The position numbers and the translations under genes were made by a program. The notes beneath the pieces were generated by a model. It was not told where the DNA came from, searched no databases, and saw nothing but the letters and a program-made list of their open reading frames with translations. A stretch of 64,000 nucleotides of DNA, taken from an uncultured Pseudomonadota bacterium. GTDB lineage: Bacteria > Pseudomonadota > Gammaproteobacteria > Burkholderiales > SG8-39. Each line of letters opens with the position of its first letter. The first letter of the stretch is position 1. The DNA is taken from NCBI GenBank assembly GCA_903834835.1, contig CAILKO010000057.1:152727-216726 (forward strand), written 5' to 3'. Positions 43,823 through 52,682 of this stretch are shown in pieces.

Positions 43823-44980
43823 ATGTTCGAGTATTTCGAGAATCGCTACGTCTGGAATCTGTCGACCAATATCGCGCTCAGCATGGGCGGCCAGATGGGC
43901 GAGATCGACGAAGCCAGCCGGCCGCTCGAAGCGGCAAAGAACCAGACCGAGCACGAGGCGACCCAGGCTTTCTTTTCCGGCTGGTCGGCGATCGCGGATC
44001 GCCTGATCGCGCTGGCGCGCGCAGACGAAGCCGCCGGCCGCAGGCTGAGCGCGGCGGCCAAGTATCGTCGCGCCTGGGTCTACCTGCTGACCTGCGAACG
44101 CATGCAGGCCGCCGACTATCCGCCGCGCAAGGCCGCTTACGCGAGCATGCTCGATTGCTTCGGGCGCGAGATCGCGCTCTCCGGCGCGCCCTGCGAGATC
44201 GTGACCGTGCCCTACGGCAATACGAGTTTTCCGGCGCTGTTCGTGAATGCGGCAGAGCCCGGCAGGCAGGCGCCCTGCGTGGTGCTCGCGAACGGTCTGG
44301 ACAGCACCAAGGAGATGATTTACGGCGTGGGCATGCCGGAAGCGCTGCGCCGGCGCGGCATTTCTTCGCTGATCGTGGATCAGCCGGGCACGGGCGGTGC
44401 GCTGCGTCTGGGCGGTCTGACAGCGGTGGTGGAAGCCGAGCGCTGGGCGGCTGCGGCGGTGGATTATCTGGAGAAGCGCTCGGAGGTGCAGGCCGATCGC
44501 GTCGGCATGATGGGCTGGTCGCTTGGCGGCTACTACGCGCCGCGGGCGACGGCCTTCGAACCCCGCTTCAAGCTGTGCGTCGCCTGGGGTGCGAACCACG
44601 ACTTCGGCGAGATCAACGTCCGGCGCAAGGCGCGCGAGGGCGACCGTCCGGTGCCGCACTACTGGGAGCACGTGTGCTGGGTCTGGAATGCCGCCGATCA
44701 GGACGCGTTCATGGAACTCTCCAAGCGCATCACGCTCGAGGGGATACTCGATCGCATCCGCGTGCCGGTGCTCGTGACCCATGGCGAGAACGATCGCCAG
44801 ATTCCGCTCGAGTTCGCGCGCCGGACCTACGCGCAGCTCGTGAACAGCCCGAAGCGGGAACTGAAGATCTTCACCCCGGCCGAAGGCGGCATCGAACACT
44901 GCCACCTGGATTGCGTCGCGAACGCGCGCGATTACATCGCCGACTGGGTGAGCGAAACCTTTGCCGGCATGGCGAGGTAG
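43823..44980 (+). CDS. Alpha/beta hydrolase of the FrsA/dihydroxypseudooxynicotine-hydrolase type
   Basis: 385 residues from the ATG at 43823. An unusual ~125-residue helical N-terminal domain precedes the alpha/beta fold, as in 2,6-dihydroxypseudooxynicotine hydrolase and FrsA-like esterases. The nucleophile is Ser233 (GWSLGG), the acid is probably in THGENDRQ and the His in EGGIEHCH. Relatives include C-C bond hydrolases of heterocycle catabolism. Position next to the catabolic operon and its regulator supports a role in the same pathway. Confidence 0.82.
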   Translation: MFEYFENRYVWNLSTNIALSMGGQMGEIDEASRPLEAAKNQTEHEATQAFFSGWSAIADRLIALARADEAAGRRLSAAAKYRRAWVYLLTCERMQAADYPPRKAAYASMLDCFGREIALSGAPCEIVTVPYGNTSFPALFVNAAEPGRQAPCVVLANGLDSTKEMIYGVGMPEALRRRGISSLIVDQPGTGGALRLGGLTAVVEAERWAAAAVDYLEKRSEVQADRVGMMGWSLGGYYAPRATAFEPRFKLCVAWGANHDFGEINVRRKAREGDRPVPHYWEHVCWVWNAADQDAFMELSKRITLEGILDRIRVPVLVTHGENDRQIPLEFARRTYAQLVNSPKRELKIFTPAEGGIEHCHLDCVANARDYIADWVSETFAGMAR

Positions 44981-45038
44981 TCCGGGCAGGCGGGAGGAGG
45001 CCTGGCGGGTGCCCGGGGAGGAGAAAATCCGGGCAAGG

Positions 45039-45078
45039 CTCCGATAGATGGTAACATAAACGTTACCATCTATCGGAG
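45039..45078. repeat. Hairpin repeat, copy 4 of 4 (17-bp perfect arms)
   Basis: Arms 45039-45055 and 45062-45078 pair perfectly over 17 bp around the loop ATAAAC. Compared with copies 1 and 2 the base pair six from the loop is G-C instead of A-T, changed on both arms. It lies between the converging hydrolase and amidohydrolase genes, about 58 bp after the first and 63 bp from the end of the second. No T-run follows. Confidence 0.8.
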
Positions 45079-45141
45079 GACACGACTGAAAACCTGGTCT
45101 ACGGCTTCGCTATCGTTCGCGGCACGTCCGGCTGCCCGTGG

Positions 45142-46221
45142 CTACAGTCGATAGAAGCGCTGCGCCGTATCGCGCAGCACCAGGTTCTTCTGGTCCGGCG
45201 AGAGCGTCTCGTGCTCCAGAATCTCGCCGATCTCATGCTTGCACTTTTCCGCATTCACTTCGTGCGGGTAGTCTGACGAGAAGAAAAATGCTTGCGCGCC
45301 GAGCTGGCGGATCGCCTCGCCGATCATCGGCTCGTCGCCTTCGCAGCCAACGACGAAGCGGCCCTGGTCGACGAGCGACTTGATGTAGCCGCTCACGCGC
45401 TGGCCCTCGGCGAGCTTCAGCATCTCGCCGCGCGGGTTGTAGGGCACATGGGTTTCGTAGGACCGGTCGAAGCGTTCCAGCGCGAGCAGCAGCCAGGCCA
45501 CCCCGCCTTCCAGATAGGCGACGCGCAGACCGGGGAAGCGGTCGAACACGCCGTTGAAGATCATGCCGGCACAGGAAATCATCTGACCGAAGGGATGGCC
45601 GAGCGCGTGTACCGGCGGATAGCTCTCGAGCGTATCCAGTCCCAGTTTCTGGTGGCCGCCGCCATGCACTGCGAGCGCGCAGCCGAGGCGCTCGGCCTCT
45701 GCATAGACCGGCCAGAACTGCTTGGCGCCCAGGTTCGCGGCCAGGCCGTTCGCCGGCATCATGCCGCCACGCATGCCGAGTTCGCTTACACAGCGGCGCA
45801 GTTCGCGGGCCGCCTCCTCCGGATCCTGCATCGGCAGCAGCGCCATGCCCTGGAACTGCTTGCCGATCTTCAGGTAGGTCGCGTCCAGCCAGTCGTTGTA
45901 GCCGCGGCACAGTCCGATCGCCCAGTCGCGGTTGGACACGTTGCCGATTGCGAGGCCGAGCGAAGGGTAGAGGACGGTCGTTTCGATGCCGACGTCCTTC
46001 AGGAACTCGGCCCATTCCACGGGACCGGACTGGTTGTGCGCACCGGGCAGCAGGTGCACCGGTTCGTTATGCAGCACATCGGGTGCCGGGAAGGCCCCGC
46101 GCACGCCGACGCCCTGCTTGCCGCGACCCGTGTACGGGGCGGGCAGAAAGTCCTTGATGTTGGAATCGATCACGTGGCCGTCGCCATCGATGAATTTTCC
46201 GTGCGGGATGACTGTTGCCAT
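45142..46221 (-). CDS. Amidohydrolase-2 family (ACMSD-like) enzyme
   Basis: 359 residues. The motifs are IDGDGHVIDSN at the N-terminus (His16), ALAVHGGGHQKLGLDT in the middle and FFFSSDYPHEVN with the terminal Asp, all typical of the amidohydrolase-2/ACMSD superfamily, to which the 21779-22855 product also belongs. Likely reactions are decarboxylation of an aromatic acid or hydrolysis. It ends convergently with the alpha/beta hydrolase and lies 38 bp after a CoA-transferase/racemase gene on the same strand. Confidence 0.84.
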   Translation of the reverse strand: MATVIPHGKFIDGDGHVIDSNIKDFLPAPYTGRGKQGVGVRGAFPAPDVLHNEPVHLLPGAHNQSGPVEWAEFLKDVGIETTVLYPSLGLAIGNVSNRDWAIGLCRGYNDWLDATYLKIGKQFQGMALLPMQDPEEAARELRRCVSELGMRGGMMPANGLAANLGAKQFWPVYAEAERLGCALAVHGGGHQKLGLDTLESYPPVHALGHPFGQMISCAGMIFNGVFDRFPGLRVAYLEGGVAWLLLALERFDRSYETHVPYNPRGEMLKLAEGQRVSGYIKSLVDQGRFVVGCEGDEPMIGEAIRQLGAQAFFFSSDYPHEVNAEKCKHEIGEILEHETLSPDQKNLVLRDTAQRFYRL

Positions 46222-46259
46222 GAGCTGCTCCTCAGTTCGGGTTATGCGTCAGTTTAGGT

Positions 46260-47387
46260 TCAGTGAACGATGCCCGCTGTGCGCAGAGCTGCGACTTCGT
46301 CAGTCGTATAGCCGGCCCGTGCGAGGGCTGCATCGGTATGCGCGCCAAGTGCTGCCGGAATTTCGCCGGCCTTGCTCGGGGTGCGGCTGAAACGCGGCGC
46401 GGGGGCGGGTTGGGTAATGCCCTTGCGCTCCACGAAGGCCGCGCGCGCACGGTTGTGCGCATCCTGGGGCGCTTCCAGCGGACTCAGCACGGGCGTGAAG
46501 CAGGTGCTGCGTTTCGCCATGCGCGCACACCATTCGTCGCGGGTCCGCGTCTTGAAAATTTCGGCGAGCCGCATCTTCAGCTCAGGCCAGTTGCGCGTAT
46601 CGCGATTGGACGGCATGCCGGTGATGTCGATGCCCATCTCGGCCATGAATTCCGCGTAGAACTGCGGCTCGATCGCGCCGACTGCAACGTACTTGCCGTC
46701 GGCGGTCTCGTAGGTTCCGTAGAACGGTGCAGCACCGTCAAGGAGCGTGCTGCCGCGACCGCCTTGCAGCATGCCCTGGGCCTGCATCTCGTACATGTAG
46801 GTGCCGATGAGGGCGGAGCCCTCGGCCATCGAGGCGTCTACGACCTGGCCGAGACCGGAGCGGCCGGCCTCGAGCAGTGCACCAAGCACGCCCACCGCGA
46901 GCAGCATGCCGCCGCCGCCGAAATCGCCGACGAGCGCCTGCGGCGGCACCGGCGGGCGCTCGGGCGGACCGAGCGGCTCGAGCACACCTGCCACCGCAAT
47001 GACATTGATGTCGTGGGCTGCCGACCTCGAGTAGGGGCCGTCCTGACCGAAGGCGGTCATGCGGCCATACACGAGCTTCGGATTGCGTGCGAAGCAGGCA
47101 TCCGGTCCGATGCCGAGCCGTTCGGCGACACCAGGACGATTACCTTCGATCAGCACATCGGCGGCTGCCGCGAGACGCAGCAGTACTTCGGCTGCCCCCG
47201 GCTTTTTCAGATCCAGCACCAGGCTTTGCACGCCGCGGGCGTTCGCGCCCAGCGCGCGTTCGGGCGGCGTGCCGGGCGGGTCGATGCGCAGTACGTCCGC
47301 GCCCATGTCGGCAAACAACATGGCGGCGAATGGCACCGGGCCGATGCCGCCGAGTTGAATGACGCGTGTTCCGTCGAGTGTGCCCAT
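46260..47387 (-). CDS. Alpha-methylacyl-CoA racemase-like CoA-transferase III family enzyme
   Basis: 375 residues. The catalytic pair of the racemase branch is present: His125 (SAAHDINVI) and Asp155 (LVGDFGGGGM), equivalent to His126/Asp156 of mycobacterial MCR. LDGTRVIQLGGIGPVPFAAMLFADMGADVLRID opens the fold. It should epimerise 2-methylacyl-CoA thioesters, as in degradation of branched or steroid side chains, though some relatives are CoA-transferases. It diverges from the E2-E1 operon. Confidence 0.85.
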   Translation of the reverse strand: MGTLDGTRVIQLGGIGPVPFAAMLFADMGADVLRIDPPGTPPERALGANARGVQSLVLDLKKPGAAEVLLRLAAAADVLIEGNRPGVAERLGIGPDACFARNPKLVYGRMTAFGQDGPYSRSAAHDINVIAVAGVLEPLGPPERPPVPPQALVGDFGGGGMLLAVGVLGALLEAGRSGLGQVVDASMAEGSALIGTYMYEMQAQGMLQGGRGSTLLDGAAPFYGTYETADGKYVAVGAIEPQFYAEFMAEMGIDITGMPSNRDTRNWPELKMRLAEIFKTRTRDEWCARMAKRSTCFTPVLSPLEAPQDAHNRARAAFVERKGITQPAPAPRFSRTPSKAGEIPAALGAHTDAALARAGYTTDEVAALRTAGIVH

Positions 47388-47591
47388 GTGTGGGAGTCAG
47401 GAGTTCGTTTCTGTAGCCGGGAGAAGCTGCGGCGAAGTTAGCACGTGGAGATCGAGGCGGTGCATCGCAGTTCGAAACGGGTGCTGCACAGAAGCGTCCT
47501 CGCCGTCGCTGGTTCGCATAGCAACATCGGACTCGCGCGCCCGGACCGGTAACATGCCAGCCTGCCTGCAGGGCTATATCTCGGAGAATTC

Positions 47592-48770
47592 ATGGCGATC
47601 GCAGTGATCATGCCGGCGCTCGATGTCACACAGGAAAGCGGCAAGCTCCTTGGGTGGAAAAAGCGCGCAGGCGAGCGTGTGTCGAAGGGCGAGGCAATAC
47701 TCGAGATCGAGACCGACAAGGCGATCGTCGAGGTGGAGGCACCGGGCGACGGGATACTCGCCGGCATCCGGGCCGAGGAAGGCGCCGTGGTCCCCTTCGG
47801 TGACACGATTGCCTGGCTCGTGCAGGAAGGGGAGGCCGTACCCGAGGCGCAGGCGTCGGTGAAGCTTGCGCCGGAGTACCGCGAGGAAATTCGGCCCGAG
47901 GGCGCGGAGATGCGCGTGGCACTGCCGGCATCCGGCGCGCACGGGCGCATGCGCGCTTCGCCGAAGGCGCGCAGACTGGCGCAGGAGCTCGGGGTCGATC
48001 TGGATGGGGTGCACGGGTCGGGTCCCGACGGCGAGATCCAGGCGGCGGATGTACGTGCCGCCGCGGATGCCGTGCAGCCCACCGGCGGTACGGTGGAGCC
48101 GCTGGGGGCGGCCGCGCGCATCGCGGCGGAGCGCACTGCGCAGGGTTGGCGCAGCATCCCGCATTTCTTCGTGAGCCGTGATCTCGACGCGAGGCCGCTG
48201 CTTGCCTTGCGGGATCGCCTTGCGCCGGAGATCGTGCAGGCGGGCGGCGTGAAGCCCAGCCTGAACGATCTGCTCGTTGCGCTGGTGGCGCGCGTGCTGC
48301 GTACGCATCCCAGGGTGAATGCGCGCTGGGTGAACGGCAGCATTCATCACAATCCGGATATTGATGTCGCGATCGCGATCGCGGTCGGTGACGCGGTGGT
48401 GGCCGGCATCGTGCGTCAGGCGGACCGGCTCGACCCGGGGGCGATTGCCGCACGGCGCAGGGAACTCGCGGAACGCGCGCAGGCGGGCCGCTTGCAGCCT
48501 GCGGATATTTCGGGCGGCACGTTCACGGTAAGCAACCTCGGCATGTTCGGCGTCGACAGCTTTACCGCGATCATCGTGCCGCCCCAGGTTGCGATTCTCG
48601 CGGTCGGACGGGTGCGCGATGCGGTGGTCGCGCTCGACGGGCGGCCGGAAGTGTGTCCGATGATGAACGTGACGCTGGCGCTGGATCACCGGGTGGGCGG
48701 CGGACGAACCGCGGCGCTGTTTCTCGCGGACCTGGCCGAAGCGCTCGCTCGGCCGGAGAAGAGCCTGTGA
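47592..48770 (+). CDS. 2-oxoacid dehydrogenase E2 (dihydrolipoamide acyltransferase)
   Basis: 392 residues: one lipoyl domain (1-75; lipoylated Lys43 in EIETDKAIVEV), an E1/E3-binding domain (about 117-160, ASPKARRLAQELGVDLDGVHGSGPDGEI), and a catalytic domain. The catalytic His366 is kept in ALDHRVGGG, but the Asp of the HxxxDG motif is Gly370. The start has a GGAG ribosome-binding site. The gene precedes E1alpha by 14 bp; no E3 gene is near. The complex may serve pyruvate, acetoin or a branched acid. Confidence 0.88.
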   Translation: MAIAVIMPALDVTQESGKLLGWKKRAGERVSKGEAILEIETDKAIVEVEAPGDGILAGIRAEEGAVVPFGDTIAWLVQEGEAVPEAQASVKLAPEYREEIRPEGAEMRVALPASGAHGRMRASPKARRLAQELGVDLDGVHGSGPDGEIQAADVRAAADAVQPTGGTVEPLGAAARIAAERTAQGWRSIPHFFVSRDLDARPLLALRDRLAPEIVQAGGVKPSLNDLLVALVARVLRTHPRVNARWVNGSIHHNPDIDVAIAIAVGDAVVAGIVRQADRLDPGAIAARRRELAERAQAGRLQPADISGGTFTVSNLGMFGVDSFTAIIVPPQVAILAVGRVRDAVVALDGRPEVCPMMNVTLALDHRVGGGRTAALFLADLAEALARPEKSL

Positions 48771-48784
48771 GCCAGGGGGATCAC

Positions 48785-49750
48785 ATGCCGGAGGCGGCCC
48801 TGCATCGCGAACTGCTTGCAAGGATGTGGCTCAATCGCGCGTTCGAGGAGAAGGTCTCTGAGCTCTATGCCAGCCGCGTTATCACCGGATTGCTGCATCT
48901 TGCGATCGGGCAGGAGGCGGTGGCGGTCGGTGCCTGCAGCCATCTGCGTACCGACGACTGGGTGCTGGGCGGACACCGCTCGCACGGCCACGCGGTCGCG
49001 AAAGGTGCGGACGTGAAGCGTCTGATGGCTGAAATTGCAGGCCGCGCGACCGGTTACTGCGGGGGCAAGGGCGGCTCGATGCACCTGGTCGCGATGGATG
49101 CGGGGTTTGTCACGGCGACCGGGGTGGTCGGCGGGCAGATCCCGCTTGCGCTCGGCGCCGCCTTTGCGGCGAAGGAAGGCGGGCGGCAGCAGGTGGCCGT
49201 GGTGTTCTTCGGTGACGGGGCCGGCCAGTCCGGTGCGTTTCACGAATCGCTCAATATTGCGAGCCTGTGGAGACTGCCGCTCGTGTTCGTCTGCGAGAAC
49301 AATGGCTATGCGGAGTTCACGCCGCTCTCCGCGCATACGCTGGTGGAGCGGCTCGCGCGTCACGCCGAGACCTACGGCATGCCTGCGCATACGCTCGATG
49401 GCAACGACCTTCTGGCGGTGCACGACGCGATGGGCAAGGCGGTCTCCCAGGCGCGCGCGGGCAAGGGCCCGGTGTTCGTCGAGTGCCTGACGCACCGCAT
49501 GCGCGGCCATTACGAGGGCGATCCGGCGAAGTATCGTGAACTCTCGCAGCTGGCCGAATGGAAGGAAAAGGATCCGATCGCGCGTTTCGCCCGCATGATC
49601 GAAACGCGGTCTGGACTCACCGCAGCCGAGCACGGCGCGATCGAGGCGGACGCGCGCGCGCGCATCGAGGACGCGGCGCAGTTTGCGATTGCCTCGCCCT
49701 GGCCGGATGCCGACGAAGCCGATACACAAGTGAGCGCCGGACATGGCTGA
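48785..49750 (+). CDS. 2-oxoacid dehydrogenase E1 alpha subunit
   Basis: 321 residues from the ATG at 48785, preceded by AGGGGG; a GTG at 48767 overlapping the E2 stop would add six residues. The thiamine diphosphate motif is FFGDGAGQSGAFHESLNIASLW...ENNGYAE, and substrate/phosphorylation-loop segments GGKGGSMH and HRMRGHYEGDP are as in acetoin/pyruvate dehydrogenase alpha. It overlaps the E1beta gene by 8 bp. Confidence 0.93.
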   Translation: MPEAALHRELLARMWLNRAFEEKVSELYASRVITGLLHLAIGQEAVAVGACSHLRTDDWVLGGHRSHGHAVAKGADVKRLMAEIAGRATGYCGGKGGSMHLVAMDAGFVTATGVVGGQIPLALGAAFAAKEGGRQQVAVVFFGDGAGQSGAFHESLNIASLWRLPLVFVCENNGYAEFTPLSAHTLVERLARHAETYGMPAHTLDGNDLLAVHDAMGKAVSQARAGKGPVFVECLTHRMRGHYEGDPAKYRELSQLAEWKEKDPIARFARMIETRSGLTAAEHGAIEADARARIEDAAQFAIASPWPDADEADTQVSAGHG

Positions 49751-50735
49751 ACAGAGCTTGCTCGAAGCGATACGCGAAGGGCTGCACGAGGAGATGGCGC
49801 GCGATCCCGCGGTCTACATGCTGGGCGAGGATGTGGCGCTGGGCGGTCCGTTCGGCGTCACCGCAGGTCTCGCCGAGGCGTTCGGCACGCAGCGCGTGGT
49901 GAATACGCCGATCAGCGAAGGCGCGGTGATGGGACTGGCGATCGGCGCTGCGGCAGTCGGCCTGCGGCCTGTGATCGAAATCATGTTCATCGACTTCATC
50001 ACGCTTGCGATGGATCAGCTGGTGAACCATGCTGCGAAGCTGCACTACATGTCGGGCGGACAGCTGAAAATCCCGCTGACGGTGCGCGTTCAATGCGGCA
50101 TCAGCGGCAACATGGGCGCCCAGCATTCGCAGAGTCTGGAGGCCTGGCTTGCGCATGTGCCGGGCCTGAAGGTGGTCACACCCTCATGCCCGGCGGACGC
50201 GAAGGGCCTCATCAAGGCGGCGATACGGGACGACAACCCGGTCGTATTCATCGAGCATCGCGGGCTGTACTGGGCCAGAGGTGAGGCGGCCGGTGCGGGG
50301 GCTGCCGTGACCCCGATTGGCGAGGCGGCGGTGCTGCGCGAGGGCGAGCACATCACGATCGCGACCTTCGGTCGTCAGGTGGCAGCGGCGCTCGAGGCGG
50401 CGGCCGAACTTGCCCCGCAGGGCATTTCGGCCGAGGTGATCGATCTGCGTTCGCTGCAGCCGCTCGACATGGACACGCTCGTCGAGTCCGTGAGAAAGAC
50501 AGGGCGCCTGCTGGTCGTGCACGAGGCCGTCTCGGAGGGCGGCATCGGAGCGGAGATCGCGATGCGCGTGCAGCAGGCGGCGTTCTATGATCTGGACGGG
50601 CCGATACTCAGGCTGGCTGCACCGTTCAGTCCGATTCCTGCCAGCTCGGCGCTCGACAGGTTTTTCGTGCCCGGCAAGGCCGAGATCCTGCGGGCCGTCC
50701 GGGGCGCGTTCCGACGGCAGGGCGCAGGCGGCTAG
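49743..50735 (+). CDS. 2-oxoacid dehydrogenase E1 beta subunit
   Basis: 330 residues of the transketolase pyrimidine and C-terminal type. EDVALGGPFGVTAGLAEAFG, NTPISEGAVMGLAIGAAAVGLRPVIEIMF and EVIDLRSLQPLD are characteristic. It forms the heterotetramer with E1alpha. The two genes overlap by 8 bp and are therefore coupled. Confidence 0.94.
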   Translation: MAEQSLLEAIREGLHEEMARDPAVYMLGEDVALGGPFGVTAGLAEAFGTQRVVNTPISEGAVMGLAIGAAAVGLRPVIEIMFIDFITLAMDQLVNHAAKLHYMSGGQLKIPLTVRVQCGISGNMGAQHSQSLEAWLAHVPGLKVVTPSCPADAKGLIKAAIRDDNPVVFIEHRGLYWARGEAAGAGAAVTPIGEAAVLREGEHITIATFGRQVAAALEAAAELAPQGISAEVIDLRSLQPLDMDTLVESVRKTGRLLVVHEAVSEGGIGAEIAMRVQQAAFYDLDGPILRLAAPFSPIPASSALDRFFVPGKAEILRAVRGAFRRQGAGG

Positions 50736-50800
50736 CGCAACAGGATTTTCTTGAACGGATATCCGCGGACATCAACGTATATGAAGGGACAGGGCGCATC

Positions 50801-51790
50801 ATGAAACGCATCGACCTTATCGCCTACGGCGAACCGCGGGATGTTGCACGCTGCGTGGATGTGCCCGACGTAGGAGCACCGCAAGCCGGGGAAGCGGTGT
50901 TCGAAGTGCTTGCCTCGCCGATCAATCCCGCAGACCTCATCTTCGCCCGCGGGGCCTATGCGCTGAGACCGCCGCTCCCTGCGACGCCCGGAGCGGAATG
51001 CGTCGGGCGGGTGATTGCGGTTGGCGCGGGGGTATCTAACCTTGTTCCGGGGGATCTGGTCGTCACCATGCAGCGGGACAACTGGGTGCAGAAGCGGCGG
51101 CTGGCCGCGGAGGACCTGATCCCCTTGCCGGCGGGAATCGATATCCGGCAGGCGGCGATGCTGCGTGTGAATCCGGCAACGGCGAATCTGATGCTGCGGG
51201 ATTTCGTGGATCTCGCTCCGGGCGACTGGGTCGCCCAGAATGTGGCGAATTCCGGGGTGGGCAGGATGCTGATCGCCCAGGCGCGGGAGCGCGGATTACG
51301 GACGGTGAATATCGTCAGGCGCCAGGAGCTCGTCGATGAACTCGGTGCGCTCGGCGCTGATATCTGCCTGGTGGATGGCCCGGATCTGCCCGCACGGGTC
51401 AGTGCGGCGACCGCGGGCGCGGCGATCCGCCTGTCGATCGATGCGGTCGGCGGGGCGGCCACCGCGCGGATGTCGGCCATTGCCGCGAACGGCGGGACGG
51501 TCTGCCTGTACGGTTCTATGAGCGGCGAGGAGCCCGTGATTTTCAGGGGCGAGCTGGTCTACCGCGGGGTGAACTTCGTCGGTTTCATGCTGGGCCGGGC
51601 GCTTGCGCAGCGCAGCCGCACGGAAGTGCTCGCGCTGTATGCGGAGATTGCGGCCAAGGTGCATGCCGGGCTGCTCCATGTCCCGGTGGAACGCGTCTAT
51701 CCGATCGAGGAAATCGGCGCCGCGCTGGTGCACGCCGAACGTACCCGTCCGGGCGGGAAGATCCTGATCGCGCCCAATGGGATGGTCTGA
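50801..51790 (+). CDS. MDR-superfamily reductase, trans-2-enoyl-CoA reductase (MECR/Etr1)-like
   Basis: 329 residues of the zinc-independent medium-chain dehydrogenase/reductase family. PINPADLIFARGAY, TPGAECVGRVIAVG and the MECR-like segment VNPATANLMLRDFVDLAPGDWVAQNVANSGVG are present; structural zinc cysteines are absent. NADPH-dependent reduction of an enoyl thioester or a quinone is expected. A triplicated GGTCTGAGC runs over its stop. Confidence 0.85.
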   Translation: MKRIDLIAYGEPRDVARCVDVPDVGAPQAGEAVFEVLASPINPADLIFARGAYALRPPLPATPGAECVGRVIAVGAGVSNLVPGDLVVTMQRDNWVQKRRLAAEDLIPLPAGIDIRQAAMLRVNPATANLMLRDFVDLAPGDWVAQNVANSGVGRMLIAQARERGLRTVNIVRRQELVDELGALGADICLVDGPDLPARVSAATAGAAIRLSIDAVGGAATARMSAIAANGGTVCLYGSMSGEEPVIFRGELVYRGVNFVGFMLGRALAQRSRTEVLALYAEIAAKVHAGLLHVPVERVYPIEEIGAALVHAERTRPGGKILIAPNGMV

Positions 51791-51819
51791 GCGGATGGTC
51801 TGAGCGGGACGGTCTGAGC
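51784..51819 (+). repeat. Short tandem repeat over the end of the MDR gene
   Basis: GGTCTGAGC occurs three times (51784, 51797 and 51811), spaced 13-14 bp. The first copy contains the gene's TGA stop. The third copy forms a possible stem CTGAGC/GCTCAG with 51831-51836. Likely a slipped-strand duplication; a terminator role is not supported by a T-run. Confidence 0.6.
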
Positions 51820-51868
51820 CGTTCCCGGCCGCTCAGCGGGAGAGGGCGTGCTCGTCGCGGACCGGTAT

Positions 51869-51902
51869 TTGAAATTAGCCTGATACATGTATAAAAATAC
51901 AG
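51869..51902 (+). promoter_or_regulatory. LexA-like box overlapping a promoter of imuA-imuB-dnaE2
   Basis: ATGT-ATAAAAAT-ACAG at 51887-51902 differs from the E. coli-type LexA consensus CTGT-N8-ACAG in one defined base, and it keeps the A/T-rich centre and the following TA. It overlaps a possible -10 TATAAA (51890-51895) whose -35 may be TTGAAA at 51869-51874 (15-bp spacer). imuA-imuB-dnaE2 cassettes are usually LexA repressed and SOS induced. Confidence 0.6.
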
Positions 51903-51974
51903 TATTCTTGTCGCCACACGCCCTGGTCGGAGCGGTCATGTCCGCCGACTGCCGGGGCCGGTCACGGATACTGC

Positions 51975-52682
51975 ATGCTGCCCGCCGAACTGCACAAATC
52001 GCTTCCTGTTCACCCCGCACTGTGGCGCGGGAGCGATCTCGCGCGTGCGGCCGGTCCCTGCATCGCTTCCGGGTTTCATGCGCTGGATGCAGCACTGCCG
52101 GGAGGCGGGTGGCCGGTCGGGGCGCTGACCGAACTCCTGTCCGCACATGAGGGGATAGGCGAACTGCGCGTGCTGGGGCACGCCCTCGCCACGCTTGCCG
52201 CGCGCGGCAAGCAGCTTGCCTGGATTGCACCGCCGCATCAGCCCTACGGGCCGGCGCTCGAGGCCGCCGGGATCCGTCCTGCCAGCATCGTGATCGTGCG
52301 TACCCGCGTTGCGCGCGACACGCTCTGGGCCGCGGAACAGGCGCTCGCCTCGAATGCCTGCGGTGCCGTGCTCGCCTGGCTGCCGGAGGCGAGCTTCACG
52401 CTGTTGCGTCGCCTGCAACTTGCGGCCGAGGCGGGTCGTGCGCTGGCGCTGATGTTCAGGGATCCGCGGGTGGCGAGCGCCACCTCGCCCGCAGTGCTGC
52501 GCATCGCGCTCGATACGCAGGACGGCGGGCTGGCGCTGAGGCTGCTGAAGCGCCGCGGTGCGCCGTTGCTCAAACCGATACTTCTGCCGGCCCTGCCCGG
52601 CCATGCACCCCATGCTGTGGATCGCACTGCATTTCAGGAATCTGCCGCTCGAAGCCTTTTCGCGCAGCGGGTCCTGGCCTGA
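51975..52682 (+). CDS. imuA: ImuA (SulA/RecA-like) mutasome protein
   Basis: 235 residues. GSDLARAAGPCIASGFHALDAALPGGGWPVGALTELLSAHEGIGELRVL is the RecA-like ATPase-fold opening of ImuA, with LAWIAPPHQPYGPALEAAGI further on. No complete Walker A is present, as usual for the family. It is the first gene of the SOS translesion cassette; its 3' end overlaps imuB by about 80 bp. Confidence 0.9.
   Translation: MLPAELHKSLPVHPALWRGSDLARAAGPCIASGFHALDAALPGGGWPVGALTELLSAHEGIGELRVLGHALATLAARGKQLAWIAPPHQPYGPALEAAGIRPASIVIVRTRVARDTLWAAEQALASNACGAVLAWLPEASFTLLRRLQLAAEAGRALALMFRDPRVASATSPAVLRIALDTQDGGLALRLLKRRGAPLLKPILLPALPGHAPHAVDRTAFQESAARSLFAQRVLA

Noticed and set aside
1098..45078. The hairpin family as integron attC sites
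   Set aside because: No integrase, no R'/R'' core (GTTRRRY) pairs and no extra-helical bases; arms are short and perfect.
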